Assembly: GCA_025618425.1 (NCBI GenBank)
Contig: CM046844.1
Span: 1,497,500 to 1,561,499, forward strand
Length of the DNA stretch: 64,000 bases
Direction of reading: 5' to 3'
DNA from: Heliocidaris tuberculata
Taxonomy: Eukaryota; Echinodermata; Echinoidea; Camarodonta; Echinometridae
Part shown: piece after piece, positions 43,840 to 57,550 of the stretch
Layout: each line of letters opens with the position of its first letter
How positions within the stretch are numbered: the first letter of the stretch is position 1
Notes under the pieces: generated by a model
Seen by the model: the letters and a program-made list of their open reading frames with translations, nothing else
The model's database searches: none
What the model was told of the DNA's origin: nothing
Position numbers and translations under genes: made by a program

Positions 43840-43910
43840 GATGATGATGATGATCGATGGTGGTGGAGGTGGTGGTGGTGGTGATGATGAATTGATGATG
43901 ATGAGAAACG
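43320..43910. repeat. (GAT)n / (GGT)n microsatellite region
   Basis: Two blocks of ATGATG and GGTGGT repeats (43380-43570, 43730-43895) with a G run at about 43588-43602. Met/Asp/Val-rich frames are translations of the repeat. Confidence 0.9.
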
Positions 43911-44851
43911 ATGTCGAGATGATGATTGCCACTAGTGGATGTGCATGACTATGAACACTGATAGTTAAGACCTTTCATAGGATTTAAATAAATTGGTGTT
44001 AACTATAGTATTACTTTTTGAGTGAGATGAGGTGTCCCACTTTTATCTTCAGCGTCCTAGTTTAACCCCGTTTTCTCCGAGCCATATTCCCCTTTAGGCT
44101 TAGGCCCTTCGATTGGTCTGAAGCACCTGGCAGCTGGGACCGGTGCTCGGGGTGCTGCAGCACCCCCAGAATTTTATGTAGCAGGGGGTACGTGTGCCAG
44201 GCGGCACTTGAAGCAGGGGAGCAAAAAACTCAAAAGAGAGAAGAGAAACTAGGAAAAAAGGAAGAAACTTATGTTTAATATTTATTCACCCCCAGTCTGT
44301 AGGGTAAAGTGCATTATAATTTTTTTTTCTAGTTCAAAATACGAAAAATTTCTAAATCTTGATCGCTTTGCTCCCTTGCATGTATTGCTTTATCTATTTT
44401 CATGCCCCAATATTGGCTATATAAATATAGCATTTTTAAAGGGTTCAAAAATGAGGGGGGGGGAAGCTTTGCTCCCTATTATGGTATTTGTCAGTCCATT
44501 TTTAAAACAATATTGCCCCTATTTAGGATAAAGTGTATAAAATAGTATTTTGAAGGAAATCGTTAATTTAGGTTGCATGGGTAAATTCTTCGACTATGAT
44601 TTCTCCTGGATTTTCGTTAATTTCTCCAGAAAGCACTGAATATGAATAGAAAACGTTTATCAATGTTCAAAATTCTAAACTGTACCGCTCGATTCAGTGC
44701 TCCCTTGCTATTTTTTTCTGTTAGTAAAGTACAAATTTTTTTTTTTTTTTTTTTTAAAGCTCTTTTAAGGCTTAAAAATGCAAACGGCAATAAATCTATA
44801 CCTCTCGGTCACTTCGCTCCCTCGCAGTTACGTATAAGTATTGGAGGGGGC

Positions 44852-46290
44852 CAGGGGCGTCGATCCGTTTTTCGGATGGGGGGGGGGGGGGGGGCAAGAC
44901 AGCCTATCGTAACGATGATCATTTCGCACTCAATTCAATCATCATCAGGGGCGGCGGTGCGTCTTTCAAAGTGGGGGGGGGGGGCACCAACAAAAAGGGC
45001 ACCTACAAAGGGTGGAAACAAGCCGGAAAATACCACTTCGAGACATTAGTATACCGGTACATTCTGATCAATACACAATCGAGGATCATTTTCGACACGC
45101 TATTGTTTCTATCTTAACATGGTTCTAGATAAAAAAAAAAAAACAACAAAAAAACTACTTTTCAGTTGAGTGTAATAGCCTGATTATTCATTTGCGAGTG
45201 AGCGGAGCGAGCGAGCAAAAAATTTAAGATTTATTTCTAACGCTGAAGGCAACTGGTGTTGAATTATATACAGCGATTTTCCTAATATGATAAGAAGATA
45301 ATAGTAAATGCGAGCGAGCGTAGCGAGTGAGCTTTAGAAAAAATTTAGAAAAAAAATTGTCCTCGTTCCTTTTATAATTTAGGAGCACTGTTCATTCTTG
45401 TATAATTAAGGGTATTGGACCCCTCCTACCCCCTGCTCTACTGCCTCACTATTGTGCTGATATCAGTAGGGGAATGTATTATTATGAGGCTTCTCTGATT
45501 ATTTGGAGCTATATGTATAAGGCTCCTTTGTGGATCTACCGATGTCGCATTTATCAGAAAACAAAAGGGGCACTAATTTCTGAGGTTAGAAGGGCACTCA
45601 TCAGAAGATAAAAAGGACACTTATTAGAAAGAAAAAGGGGCACTATACGAAGAAAAAGGGACTTATCAGCTATGAAAAGGGGCACTTTTGGGGTACTTGA
45701 AAAAGTGAGAGGGCACTGTGCCCCCTGCCCCCCCCCCCCTTCCCCAGAGCGCTGCCTCTGATCATCATATCATTGATAAAAATATGATCGATATGATGGT
45801 AATTTGAACTTAAGTAAAGTATGCATATCGATATCATGAACAGAAAATGGAATTAAAGATCACATCACATGGAAAACGACAAAATGATGGGAAAATATAT
45901 TTTACATGACAGCAAATTGAGTAGAGAAGATATAACACAAAATAATAAAAAAAATAAACACTAATAAAATATGAAAAAATAGAGAAAAAACTAAATAAAT
46001 ATGAAAATTTAAACTTTGAATTGAATTATGTACGTTCAGAACGTTTTTTAATGGCGCCATGATTTTTTGGAACGCCTCTTAAAAACAGCTTCTCCACGGT
46101 TACATGACGCAGTAAAGATTAGCGAAATTAAAGTCTGACTGTGTAAAATCTTTTGTATTTCATTGTTTGGAAGGTTTCATTTCCCGAGTTTTTCATCATT
46201 TTTTCCCCTTATTTTATTTTACACCTCCGGATTTATGGGGGGGGGGGGCAAAATGATATGTTTGCCCCCCCCCCCGGATCGACGCCCCTG
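44852..46290. mobile_element. hAT-like element, perfect 8-bp TSD GAGGGGGC, with a second element inside
   Basis: Starts CAGGGGCGTCGATCCG and ends CGGATCGACGCCCCTG; GAGGGGGC flanks at 44844-44851 and 46291-46298. Length 1439 bp including the nested element at 44946-45760. No transposase frame. It sits inside an older G-rich repeat that resumes at 46291. Confidence 0.85.
44946..45760. mobile_element. hAT-like element nested in the previous one, TSD ATCATCAT
   Basis: Starts CAGGGGCGGCGGTGC and ends GAGCGCTGCCTCTG; ATCATCAT at 44938-44945 and 45761-45768. Interior has GCGAGTGAGCGGAGCGAGC and long G and C runs next to the ends. Length 815 bp. No transposase. Confidence 0.8.
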
Positions 46291-46661
46291 GAGGGGGCAA
46301 CTTAATTTTTTGCCCTGGGCAATAATACAGAAAGTGCCTTTGAAAAAGGCACTTTATCATATTCACATATTCACATTTTCAGTTGCATTCGCTCGCTTCG
46401 CACACTCGCGCAAATTGATGATTATAGGACAACACATATTAATTTTGTCACGTTATGAACGAATTACCTTCCTTATATTTCCACGTTCCGTATATGACAA
46501 CTAGCTACAATAATACAAATTATGTGCATTGTTTGCAGAACGACATACAATAATTATCTAAGCATTCAAATTTCAGGGTCTGCACCCCCCCCCCCCCCCA
46601 GTTGCCGAAACTCTGGCTTTGATATATGGACTAAGCGAAACAATGTGAAATAAAATCAAAT

Positions 46662-47253
46662 CAGTGGTGTATCTAAGGGGCAGGGGGCACATGCCGCTGG
46701 CGGCGCTTGAAGGGGAGCAAAGAACAAAAAAAAACATAGGAGAGAAAGAAAAAGAGGACAAAATGGAGAAAATAACAGTCTTTAAGTTATTATTATTGAT
46801 TATGCGCCTCAAATCCGCAGGGTAAATGTCTTAGTTATTTGAGGGGTTGAAATGCAAAAATCACATTTGCAATTAAAGGTTCAACATTTGAAAGAAATGT
46901 CAATTTTCGGTTGCCTTTCTAATTTCCTCAAATTATCTAATTTCTTATTGGTTTCCGTCAATGTTGCTCACCATTTGAGAGAAGGAAATGAATAGAAAAC
47001 CTTTTATCAAATTTCAAAATTCGAATCTCTACCCCTTGATAGCAGTGCTCAAAAGCGATTTTTCCTGGGTAATTACATAAAAAAATCAATACTTTTTTAG
47101 GGGGGTGGGGGTGTTCAAAAATGCAAATAATCTACCGTTTGGTCGCATTGCTCCCTCACTTGTACAATAACGTAGATAAGTCATGTAAGTTTGGGGTGGG
47201 AGCGCAACTTCATTGCCTTGCCCCGAGCGCCATGATCCCTAGATACGCCATTG
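46662..47253. mobile_element. hAT-like element (CAGTGGTGTATCTA ends)
   Basis: Inverted ends CAGTGGTGTATCTAAGGG and CCCTAGATACGCCATTG. The flanks AATCAAAT and AATTAAAA agree at 6 of 8 positions, a worn target duplication. Confidence 0.65.
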
Positions 47254-47379
47254 AATTAAAAAAATAAAAATAAAAAAAAAATTGCACAGAACAACACCAC
47301 GGTAAAAAAAAAAAAATCATTCTCAGGGGTCTGGTCTGAAGGTAATCTCTTTCAGACTTAGATTATGGATTATGGAAGA

Positions 47380-47700
47380 CAGGGGCGGAACCAAGATTTC
47401 GTATAAGGGGGGGGGGGCACACAAATGCAGGATTGTCAACTTTGGGAAACTGCTTGGAGGGAGACCCATATTTTTTTGGTCTCCCCAGCCCTCCAAAAGT
47501 CGCTCAGTGGGGGGGGGGGGGGGGTTATGGGGTCCAGTTCCCCTCCATAATTCTCTGACAAGCAAAAAAAAAAAAGGTTTTCTGGTCGAAAAGGGGGGGG
47601 GCACAATCGCAAATAGGAGGGGCACAATGCATTGTTTTCCCTCAAAAGGGGGGGGGGGGGGTCACGGGCTGGGATTGCCCCCCCCCTAAATCCGCCACTG
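47380..47700. mobile_element. hAT-like MITE with long G runs
   Basis: Starts CAGGGGCGGAACCAAGATTT and ends CCTAAATCCGCCACTG; G runs at several places. No matching target duplication, so it may be a composite. Followed by an (AATTC)n run at about 47719-47744. Confidence 0.6.
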
Positions 47701-47749
47701 ATCATGCTGATGGAAAATTATTCAATTCAATTCAATTCAATTCAAGGTT

Positions 47750-48900
47750 TATTAGAACATATCTTTGCAGCCGAATGGCTGAATGGTGATAGTTTTACAG
47801 ATAAAAAACATGCAAAATCACAATATAAAAATTTACACTTTCATTGAATATACCGTAGTTTGGCACAAAAAAACAAAAACAAAAAACAACAACAACAACA
47901 ACAACTGAACACAAATATAATCTTAACCTACCATTATGATTATGCTTCTGTAGTTTCATTAAATTGAAAAATCCTGCTAAAATATATGAATTATGCAGGG
48001 TAAAGACATAAGAAAATTATCAATATGGGTTCTCACAAATTTTTTGCAAAAAAAGATATCAATAAATTATAAGTTTGGCTAATTCTTTTAATCTATCTTT
48101 ATATTTTATACATTTCAGAAATGGTACGACCAGTATGGAAGCTTCTGAACGCAGGCTTGAGGCTCTGTACATGTGTTTCTTTAAAAAAGGAAACCCAACT
48201 TTCTCCAGCAACATTTCGTCAAATAAACATAACTTGATATTGTAATACATCATAAAAATAGGAATTTTATCCCCTTTCATAAGCTACCCCATTTACAGCC
48301 TCGGATCATTGAACTAAAATAATATTAAGCCAGCAAGTGCGCAGGAGAGTGGGATCTATTCATCTAAACATTCATTGAATCTCACTCTGCTTTCTCGAGC
48401 ACACATATACTTGGACAGTCAAGGCGGTCATTTGGAATGGGCATTGGGACTAATTTTGTACTCATATCTCATTCAAGGTTGCATACATGTTGAAAAAGTT
48501 GAAATATGAATAAGGAAACATCATGAAATATCACTTTTCTTTGCTATATATGCGTCTTTATCACTGGTTTGTTTCTTTGCATTGCACCTAATGGAATTAC
48601 ACTTTACACTACTTCTGTGCGCAAAATACTTTTGACATCACTCACTTAAAACCTTCAAAATTTATTCATGCATATCATTACATATTTATTTGGTATCATT
48701 ATGAAAGAGGATGGAATGAACTTTGACATGAATAATAAGAATCAACCCGGAAATAATTATTTTGCTAGTAATTGTTGGGAAAAGTTGAGTTTCCGGTTTT
48801 TAAAGAAACGCTCTGTATTATTCAGTTCAAAATTGTTGGCTGGATATCATGACCGGGTTGGTCAGCGTTCACTTCTCCACTTTCTTGAAAAAAACTCATT
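47750..48900. other. Intergenic DNA, nothing recognised
   Basis: AT-rich. The frame at 48059-48280 (minus) and frames nearby belong to no family I can name. Confidence 0.4.
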
Positions 48901-48907
48901 CTCAATC

Positions 48908-49083
48908 CAGTGGCAGATCAACTGGCAGGGGCGCCAAGGGCGCGCGCCCCCTTTAATCTGTTTCTGTTTTGTGAGTTTTACCATGGGAGTGGGGATACCC
49001 CCCCCCCCACACACACACCCTCCACTTCCTCGCCGCTGGCGCCCCCCCCCCCCCCCCATTTCAAATTCCTGGATCCGCCACTG
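48908..49083. mobile_element. hAT-like MITE, TCAATC repeated at both borders
   Basis: Starts CAGTGGCAGATCAACTGG and ends CCTGGATCCGCCACTG; TCAATC lies directly outside both ends. Two C runs inside. Length 176 bp. Confidence 0.65.
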
Positions 49084-49089
49084 TCAATC

Positions 49090-50103
<1,014 letters not shown>

Positions 50104-50869
50104 TGACACTGCACCGTTGACTAATGTATCGTATATGGGCATTGCATGCACCACTGCACAATCTCTGCTATGGGGGGTTGTGTCCGGACACGTAACAAAA
50201 ATTAGCCTGTCACTTCAGCTGTCAGATTTTATGAAAAATATGCATCAACTTAAATTAAAATCAGTGAATATTGCAATTCACATGATTTTCAGCCTGTCTG
50301 AGACTATGTAAGATTTGTGCCAATTTGCATGAAAAGTTGTTCAAACTTCGATTTACTGTTTTATAATGACCTGTTCGGATAATGCACTCATAGCTCATAG
50401 TCATGATAGTGGTGTTACTTTACTTCGTGTGTATACTTTTGGATGGTCATACACCTCAACACTTTCAAACACCATTGCACAATGTTGCACAAGTCAAAAG
50501 TCACCAACATTCACTCAAAATCGATATTTAATTTACAAATACCATGAATACTGACACCAACATATCCATGAAATAGAATAAATTCAACTCTCCAATGTTG
50601 GAAATGATAATTCCAAAAATGAAATCCATAATTTACTTTCAGTTCTGGTGAAATGGGTATCGCAAGTCATTGTGTACATTTCCTGATAACTGCGAGCACT
50701 GACATCTCCCCCCCCCCCAAATTTGGTCGTTAAAAATTCCCTATCGTGCACAGGTAAAAGTCCTGATTTTTTGTGTGCGCGATCATAGAGATTGATGAGC
50801 GCGCGTGATACCGAGTTTCTTAGTGAACAAAATTTTATTGCAGACTCCAACCCCAAGCACCTTCTAAAC

Positions 50870-51279
50870 TAGACCGAAAATTCTGTCTCTCGTTCGTTAG
50901 CTCTTCACTTAGAGACAGAAACCGTTGTATCATTCTGCTGTGCAAACCAAATACACATTGACCTACACACTAATAGCAGTTTGATTACGGCTGCAAGATT
51001 TTCAAACGGAGAATACCTTGGACCCTGAATTACCTGAAAAAGGAGCTTTAAACGGATTATTCAGTCAAATTGGTAAGTTGAGCCGATTCCTTAAATAGTA
51101 GAGCCTAGGCCTAACCAATTCAATAATATTATGTAGATCTAAATATATGAGGAAAAATCAAATTATTGCGATTTTTCCAGCTACTCGTCGGCACGTAGTC
51201 GGTTTGCACAGCAGAGTGATACGACCGTTTCTGTCTCTAAGTGAAGAGCTAACGAACGAGAAACAGAATTTTCGGTCTA
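50870..51279. mobile_element. Mutator-like MITE, about 79-bp inverted ends, 9-bp TSD
   Basis: Left arm TAGACCGAAAATTCTGTCTC to CTGTGCAAACC and right arm GGTTTGCACAGCAG to CAGAATTTTCGGTCTA are inverted with few mismatches. The flanks CTTCTAAAC (50861-50869) and CTTCTTAAC (51280-51288) agree at 8 of 9 positions. Long arms and a 9-bp duplication are typical of Mutator-like elements. No reading frame. It lies downstream of the GABARAP exon. Confidence 0.8.
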
Positions 51280-51412
51280 CTTCTTAACGGGAGATTCTCC
51301 TGCCTGGACCCCTGGCATACTGGAGACTCTGATGCGCACAATGTTGGCGTAGCATACATCAGGAGCGCGAAGCGCGACGTCCCTTGCGGCCAAGGTCCAG
51401 GGCCTACTTATT

Positions 51413-51822
51413 CATGACAGGAATTATTTAAGGGCTAAATTGATCATGTTCTTTTTCAAATTGGCATAAATAATATTTTTCTTCTAGTGTTACATGGTTC
51501 TCATAAGGTTTAATGTCTTTGAAAACAATATACTTGATTAGGAATTTTGTCCAAAAGTTCAAAACAATTGCCAATTTTGATTTAAAACAATGATTTTGAC
51601 ATCTCACTGTGTTCAATGTGTTGCCAATTTAAGGATTTAAAAACTAATTCTCGTTCTTAAAATTTCTGGCATCAAATGCAGTATGGTCATGCAACAAAAT
51701 GGAAATAGTGTGCAGAAATTTTTGCTCTTTCTACTCATGCATCTGGTAAATTTTTTCAGGGCTCTGAATCAAAAGTTATTGAGCCAAACCACAAAATGTC
51801 AATTATTGTCTTGAAAGGGTTA
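51413..51822 (+). repeat. MITE family A, copy 5
   Basis: GACAGGAATTATTTAAGGGC at the left (outer end worn) and TTGAAAGGGTTA at the right; interior as in the other four copies. Confidence 0.8.
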
Positions 51823-52152
51823 AGGGCCCTGGAAGCTGTAGGGTTATAGATGGGTGTCATGCGCATGCGTTGAGGACGGAGGACGTTTCTTTTTTGGACT
51901 CTCTGAAATATTTAGGAAATTGGATATCTAAAAACAGGCTTTGGTGTTTTTGGCTAAATTTTTGGAAAATTTGAGTATTAAGATCACATAGATATCAGAA
52001 AGTTGAATAATAGGCCAATTTGGAATCAGATTGATTGGATTAAACTGGATTCAAATCTTCGCGCCTAGCTAGCTCTTCCAAAACGTGCAACGAGCACACA
52101 GCGGACCTTCGCGTTTGGCGTGTCGTCAGCCGAAGCCGCTGGCTTGATAGCG

Positions 52153-53001
52153 ATGTCTGCCGTAAATCTTGCCGCTCGTAGTAGCGATCTGACACTGCAA
52201 GAAGCAATGAAGCGCTTATCGCCTCTATCTAGCACACATACGGAAGAGGAAATTTCACCGCTGATCGACGCTTCGGTACATGGTGCAAGGAGAAAAATTC
52301 TGCCGAAACGAAAGTCATCGGAATCTGATAATTGTGAAATAAATGGATTGCAGAAATCAAACAAAGGAAACAAACCAACATCTAGGAAAACCAAACAAGG
52401 TAAAGCCAAAATAAAGAAAGATGACAAATCTTCGACTCAGGCGGATGAGAATGAATTCCAATGTGAGTACTGTGATAAATTTGGCATTGAAATCATGATT
52501 GAATGTGAATGCTGTAAACGATGGTCGTGTCTAACTTGTCAAGGCATGTCCATGGATGTGTACACAGTACTGAGTGAAGAGAACAATCGTGCACATTGGT
52601 TTTGTTTTTATTGTGAGGAAAAAGTTATGCAAACTATCAAATCAATTGATTGGAATGAACAGAAAGCTAGTTCTACATGTAAGCTGAATGTAAATGCAGA
52701 CAGTTTTGCAGCCGGCAACCGGGGTGGAGATCTTCCCAATACGAGGTTGGATCAGGTTACTCATCAAATATGTGAGATTATGCAAGAAGTGCAGGGTATT
52801 AAATCTATGCTTGAATCTACAGAACAAAAATGTGTCAATGTGACAAATAAGTCTTATGTACATGTAGCTAAACAGCAAGGAGTGGAAAGTAAAAGTGAAA
52901 GGGTTGACTCTAACATCTATCCCACCCCTCCTAGCTATAACTCAGAGAGTAGCTGGTCACAATCACAACCACAACAACAAGCTGCACTCATCAACACTGT
53001 A
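52153..53001 (+). CDS. LINE ORF1, N-terminal part (PHD finger), interrupted
   Basis: The first ATG is at 52153; the frame is also open upstream to a GTG at 52120. 283 codons precede the insertion. A Lys/Ser-rich basic stretch is followed by a PHD-type zinc finger at about 52457-52625 with ordered Cys and His residues: CEYC, ECECC, CLTC, HWFCFYC. PHD fingers are known in ORF1 of CR1-like elements, where ORF1 products bind the element's RNA. The frame runs on 33 codons into the inserted DNA and stops at 53098-53100, so the protein as encoded is truncated. Confidence 0.85.
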
Positions 53002-53099
53002 TACAGTATTGATCGGAATAAAGTAGACACCGTAACGCGGTTGCACGCAGCGGCGAGCGAACAGGTGTTAATTATTTGCCTAACACCGATTCACGTCTA

Positions 53100-54630
53100 A
53101 CGCAGTCCCCGCGTTACCTGTGTTACAGGAAGCGCATTCACTCCGCCAGTAAGAGGCGCATCACTCTCGTAAAATACGAGATTTTTACCGAGTATGCCTT
53201 TAATATTAGCAAGGAAAATATTGCGGATACTATACTAGAGTTCGGCGCGGCGCGTGCATGCAAGCCGTGTTTTCCACTCTAGCTCTGTATGTATATATGA
53301 TATGTAGCTAGCGTGCGCGGTATTTACATAAACTAGTTCAACTATGCAAGCGAGGCTCAAATTATCTAAACTTAGATCATATTCTTGTGTGCAAATTGTT
53401 GACTTTCTTTTACATGAACATACATGATGCAGAGATATTTAGATGTAATATTTGTGTGCATGAGGGTGGAGTGTACATGCATTTACATTTCTATTTTCTT
53501 CGTATTCTCCTTCGGCCTCAACGATGAATTGAATCGCAGATCGACTGGCTGCTCAGATCAGGTTTAGCATTGCACGCGCACACAAATACGTACATGCATA
53601 CGAGAGTTGTTTATATTTTGTTTATGTACTAGTTCATAGCGCACGCATCCGGGCACACATGCACTATAGTCGACTAGCTGGCTAGTACTAGTATATCTAC
53701 ATTTGCGATTTTGCTGGTACAACCCATCAGTTGCTACATACATGGAGCTGTGTTTTGTCAAAATCTTCCTCATCTCTTACTGGGTAGTTCTTTTTGAGAG
53801 CAGCTGTGCTTTTCGCGTCCATGATCCACGGCCAAATCCCAATGACGCGCCATGCACACAGTACGTGCAGCGCATGGTGGGCCATGGCCGGGTGAGCTGA
53901 CCTGTACCGTACCTATTATAGAGCTGACTCACCTGTGAAAAGAAAGCAGCGCGCGAAAGCCGGTTCCCCAGGCCAGACACACCCCCGGGCTATGAATTTT
54001 TTTTTTCCAGCACATGGAAACGCAAATTTCATGAATTATTCATAAGCTGAGCGGCAATCCTGAAGTGCGCAGGCGCGTGGACAAGGCCGAAACTGAAAGT
54101 GCAATGCTAGTATGTTGTGCACGCATCTACACGATTTGGTCTCAAACGTGGAAATATTTTTCCTCAGAGCTTACTCTCTCCCCCTTCTCTCTCTGTCTCT
54201 CTCTGCTCTGAGTCCCTCTGTAATGTACATCACTATAATTAGGCGTTCAATGTACTAGGTGTTACATAATATAATAAAAAACTTACAGGGGCCGGGGGAG
54301 GAGATCATGGTCATTGCTGGTAGAGGTAGCTTGGCGGCCTTGGTGCACTCTTAAAATGGTTGGTCAAAATTTTAACCAGCTCTTAATCAACTATGGGTCG
54401 TATGCTGTCCATTAAACTTCTGGGCATTTATTGCCCAAACTGTGTTGGTTAATGGAATTACCTAACTTTGCGCATACACTTCCCTGCTTTGCATAAGTCA
54501 AAATTACCCAACATGTGTTGATTCTCATTGACCAATAATTGCCCAGGAAATAATTTCCCAACACTCCATACCCAACCTATTTGGATGGGCAAATTAAATT
54601 GCCCAACTGTTGGGTAATTAGCGGCTAGGC
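53100..54630. other. Left interior of the 8.7-kb insertion, nothing recognised
   Basis: GC-richer than the surroundings near the end, then AT-rich; a CT-rich run lies at about 54173-54210. Frames at 53076-53282, 53703-53900 and 53777-53980 match no family I know. Confidence 0.4.
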
Positions 54631-54633
54631 AAC

Positions 54634-56094
54634 ATGGACGTCAATCCTAGGGCGGGTGGGGAGGGGGGGGGGGGGGCAGTTGCCCCCCTTCCAAAGGAAA
54701 TATTGGAGGGGTAAACAAATCGTTTTTCTTCTCCCCCCCCCCTCCCTCCCCCCAATAAATCAGGAGATGTAAAAAAATCACAATGAAATGATGCAAAACA
54801 CAGGGAAATGAAAGATGAAAAAAATAAAGTTTCGAGCAGCAAATAACATCATAATCCAGCAGCGTGGTGCCTGAACATCCTCGTATTCTGGAAGCGAGGT
54901 GTTCAGCTATCCTTCTCTAACATGTCTGAGGGCGGGAAAGTGCTCATAATTATTGTACTTGTTATGATTATTTGGAGTATTTTGATAAACTAAATCCTAT
55001 TTCAAAGGCAATACATCGTATTTCTAATTTTCCTTGCTCACCCGCTGGTTAGAATTAGAAACGAAATAGTTACGGATGGCAAACACCCTTATTCGGGCAG
55101 TGAAGCAGTAAGGTGCCCGAATATCCCTATATATTATCATTATATTTGGTAGCGATCAGGGTTGATAACGAACATATTAATTTACATAATCTTTTCTTTT
55201 TTTTCAGGCGAAATACAATTTCCATCACAATATAAAAGGTGTTGTTGGATTTTTTTTTTTTTTTTTTTTTGCTAGCTCGCTTTGCTCGCTTTCATAATTT
55301 ATAAATGTAATAGTTTGGGCAGGAAACACCGTTAATTGAGCAGTGAGATGCCAGAATATCCCCAAATTCGGAATCGATTTCAATGAACGTAATGATATAC
55401 ATATCATTTTTATGGCAAAATATCGTACATCTTTTTATATAAAATGTGTATTGTTTGGTCGCTAGCTCCGCTCGCTCTCAAGATTTAGAAAAGGGAATAG
55501 TTCAGACCAATGAGATCCCGAATATCCCTATATTGCAGCAAGATTAAAGAATAATAAAAGAATAACATGTATTATAACATGGGCCGCGGAACCGGGGGCT
55601 GGGGTCTGCAGCCTTCCCACTTTTTTGAGTAGATATATAGTATCTTACTGATATAGTACATTTTTTTTTTACAAGAAACCACATGTCGATGATAATAAAG
55701 TGTAAATTTTTTGCTCGCTTGCTTGCAATATAATTCGGGAAAGAGGCATCAGCCCCCCCCCCCCCCACTTTCAGAAACATTCCGCCGCCCCTGTATAATG
55801 TTCACATCATACATTTTTGTTTCTTTGTTTTTCGATGGCGAAAAGACATTTTTACCACAGTAAAATAGTGAATATTTTTGGCTGGCTTACTCGCTCGCAA
55901 ATTTAAGAAATGTTTGTACTGTTTTTGCTGTTATATTACTAATATTACTAATAATAATGATACTAATCGTTGTAATTATTATTGATTAACACTATCATTA
56001 TCGTCATGAGTGATTTGAGTGCGAATAAAAATAGTTTGGCTGTCCTGCCCCCCCCCCCCCCCCCCGCCATCCGAAAAACGGATCGACGCCCCTG
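54634..56094. mobile_element. Probable hAT-like element of the 44852-46290 family
   Basis: The right end GCCATCCGAAAAACGGATCG then ACGCCCCTG is the complement of the left end of the element at 44852. The left end CATGGACGTCAATCC is a worn version. TAGGCAA precedes the left end and recurs at 56099-56105 after a few extra bases. The length of 1461 bp is close to 1439 bp. It contains GCTCGC-rich motifs and the small element at 55578-55793. Confidence 0.6.
55578..55793. mobile_element. Small hAT-like MITE
   Basis: Starts CATGGGCCGCGGAACCGGGG and ends CATTCCGCCGCCCCTG, inverted ends with mismatches, and a C run next to the right end. 216 bp. No clear target duplication. Confidence 0.5.
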
Positions 56095-56682
56095 CTATAT
56101 AGGCAAGCTGCGTTTGAGTTAACTAGCATGATGTTAACTAGGTAAAATATGCGAAGGTTCAGTTCACTAGATCACGATCATATTGTTAAAATTGAATTAC
56201 TTCTCCCCTCATACTCATATAGTATCAAACACAAGGAGTTTTTTTTATTTCAGTTATAGTGCTTACATTCTAGTTCTTTCTCGCGACCGAGATTTTCAGT
56301 TTCAGTTCGCACTCAAATCACTCATGTCGAAAATGATAGTGTTCTTTTGAATGTCAAAATGGTGTGAAGGCAAATACTTGTTCGTAGAATTGCGTAGCGT
56401 CTCCATTTGTCCAAAATCGTTTTATTCAGGGATTCTATAACCAAATTTCATGGAATGCTTTAGAAGTCTGACTTTGCAGAACATATGCATGCACTTTCCC
56501 TAGCTTTAGCTTGCCAGGGTGCAGCGTCAAATTTCTTTTACACAAAACAAACGTGTGTGGGCAACTTTAACGATAGGGAGTGGAAATAGGAGAAAAAGTC
56601 GGTGGAGAGCGAGGCAGAGGGAATGAGGTCTGTGCTGGGGTCAACCCCCCCCCCCCCCAAGCATTTGTCTCTTTAAGTGATT

Positions 56683-57178
56683 TTCCTTACTTCAAAGCGC
56701 CCCGTGATCATGAAGTATAGTCACCTTGAACAATGGGGGAGCTCAGGAAGATAGAGCTACCATCTACTGACAGCAGTTTCTAAAGGTTCCTTACTTCAAA
56801 GCGCCCCCTGATCATGCAGTATTGTCACCTTGAACAATAGGGTGCTTAGGGAGATAGGGCTACCATCTATTGACAGCTGTTTAGAAAGGTTCCTTACTTC
56901 AAAGCGCCCCGTGATCACGGAGTAAGTGACCTTGAACAATGGGGTGCTTAAGGGGATAGGGCTACCATCTATTGACAGCAGTTTCTAAAGGTTCCTGACT
57001 TCAACACTGTTCAAAAACGCCCCGTGATCATGGAGGAGGTTACCTTGAACAATGGGGAAACTTTTCGGAACGGGAAAAAACAAGAGACCGATACCACAAA
57101 AATTATGCTTAGGTATATACATGCCATAAATAAAACCCAGGTTTATCTTAATAACTACATAAAGGCGATCACATTTCA
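56683..57178. repeat. Repeat block copy 1: tandem units of about 103 bp
   Basis: Units start TTCCTTACTTCAAAGCGCCC at 56683, 56787, 56890 and (diverged) 56992, each with CACCTTGAACAAT and GCTACCATCTA. The fourth unit runs into unique sequence (GGAACGGGAAAAAACAAGAG ... AAAACCCAGGTTTATCTTA). The whole block is repeated at 58684-59175. Confidence 0.9.
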
Positions 57179-57272
57179 ATATTTGTCGAATTACACGCTT
57201 TCTTATATGAATGTATGCTATTTACAATTGTTAGTTTTTGCATGATCATGAGACAAGTAATACCTCTGTTCA

Positions 57273-57542
57273 CAGTTGCGTAGCTACGGGGAGGGAGTGG
57301 GGAGGGAGCACATACCCCCTAATCGAATGGCGAAACAAATAAGAGAGAGAGAGAAAAAAAGGAACGGAACGGAAAGGAAGAGGGAAAGAAGACAAATGGA
57401 CGCCTTCCCGCACCCTCCCCCTAACCAGCGGACTTGTTAAATTCGTATTGAATTTTCCGATAAAGCCTGGTGCCCCCCCCCCCTCCCTTTGCCATGGTGC
57501 TAGTGCCCTCTTAATGGCTGGACTTTAGCTACGCCACTCACG
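57273..57542. mobile_element. hAT-like MITE, perfect 8-bp TSD TCTGTTCA
   Basis: Starts CAGTTGCGTAGCTACGGGG and ends TTTAGCTACGCCACTCACG; TCTGTTCA at 57265-57272 and 57543-57550. 270 bp with a C run. It sits between the two copies of the 495-bp block. Confidence 0.8.
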
Positions 57543-57550
57543 TCTGTTCA

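Noticed and set aside
43249..43948. Met/Asp/Val-rich proteins in both strands
   Set aside because: They are translations of GAT and GGT repeats and G runs.
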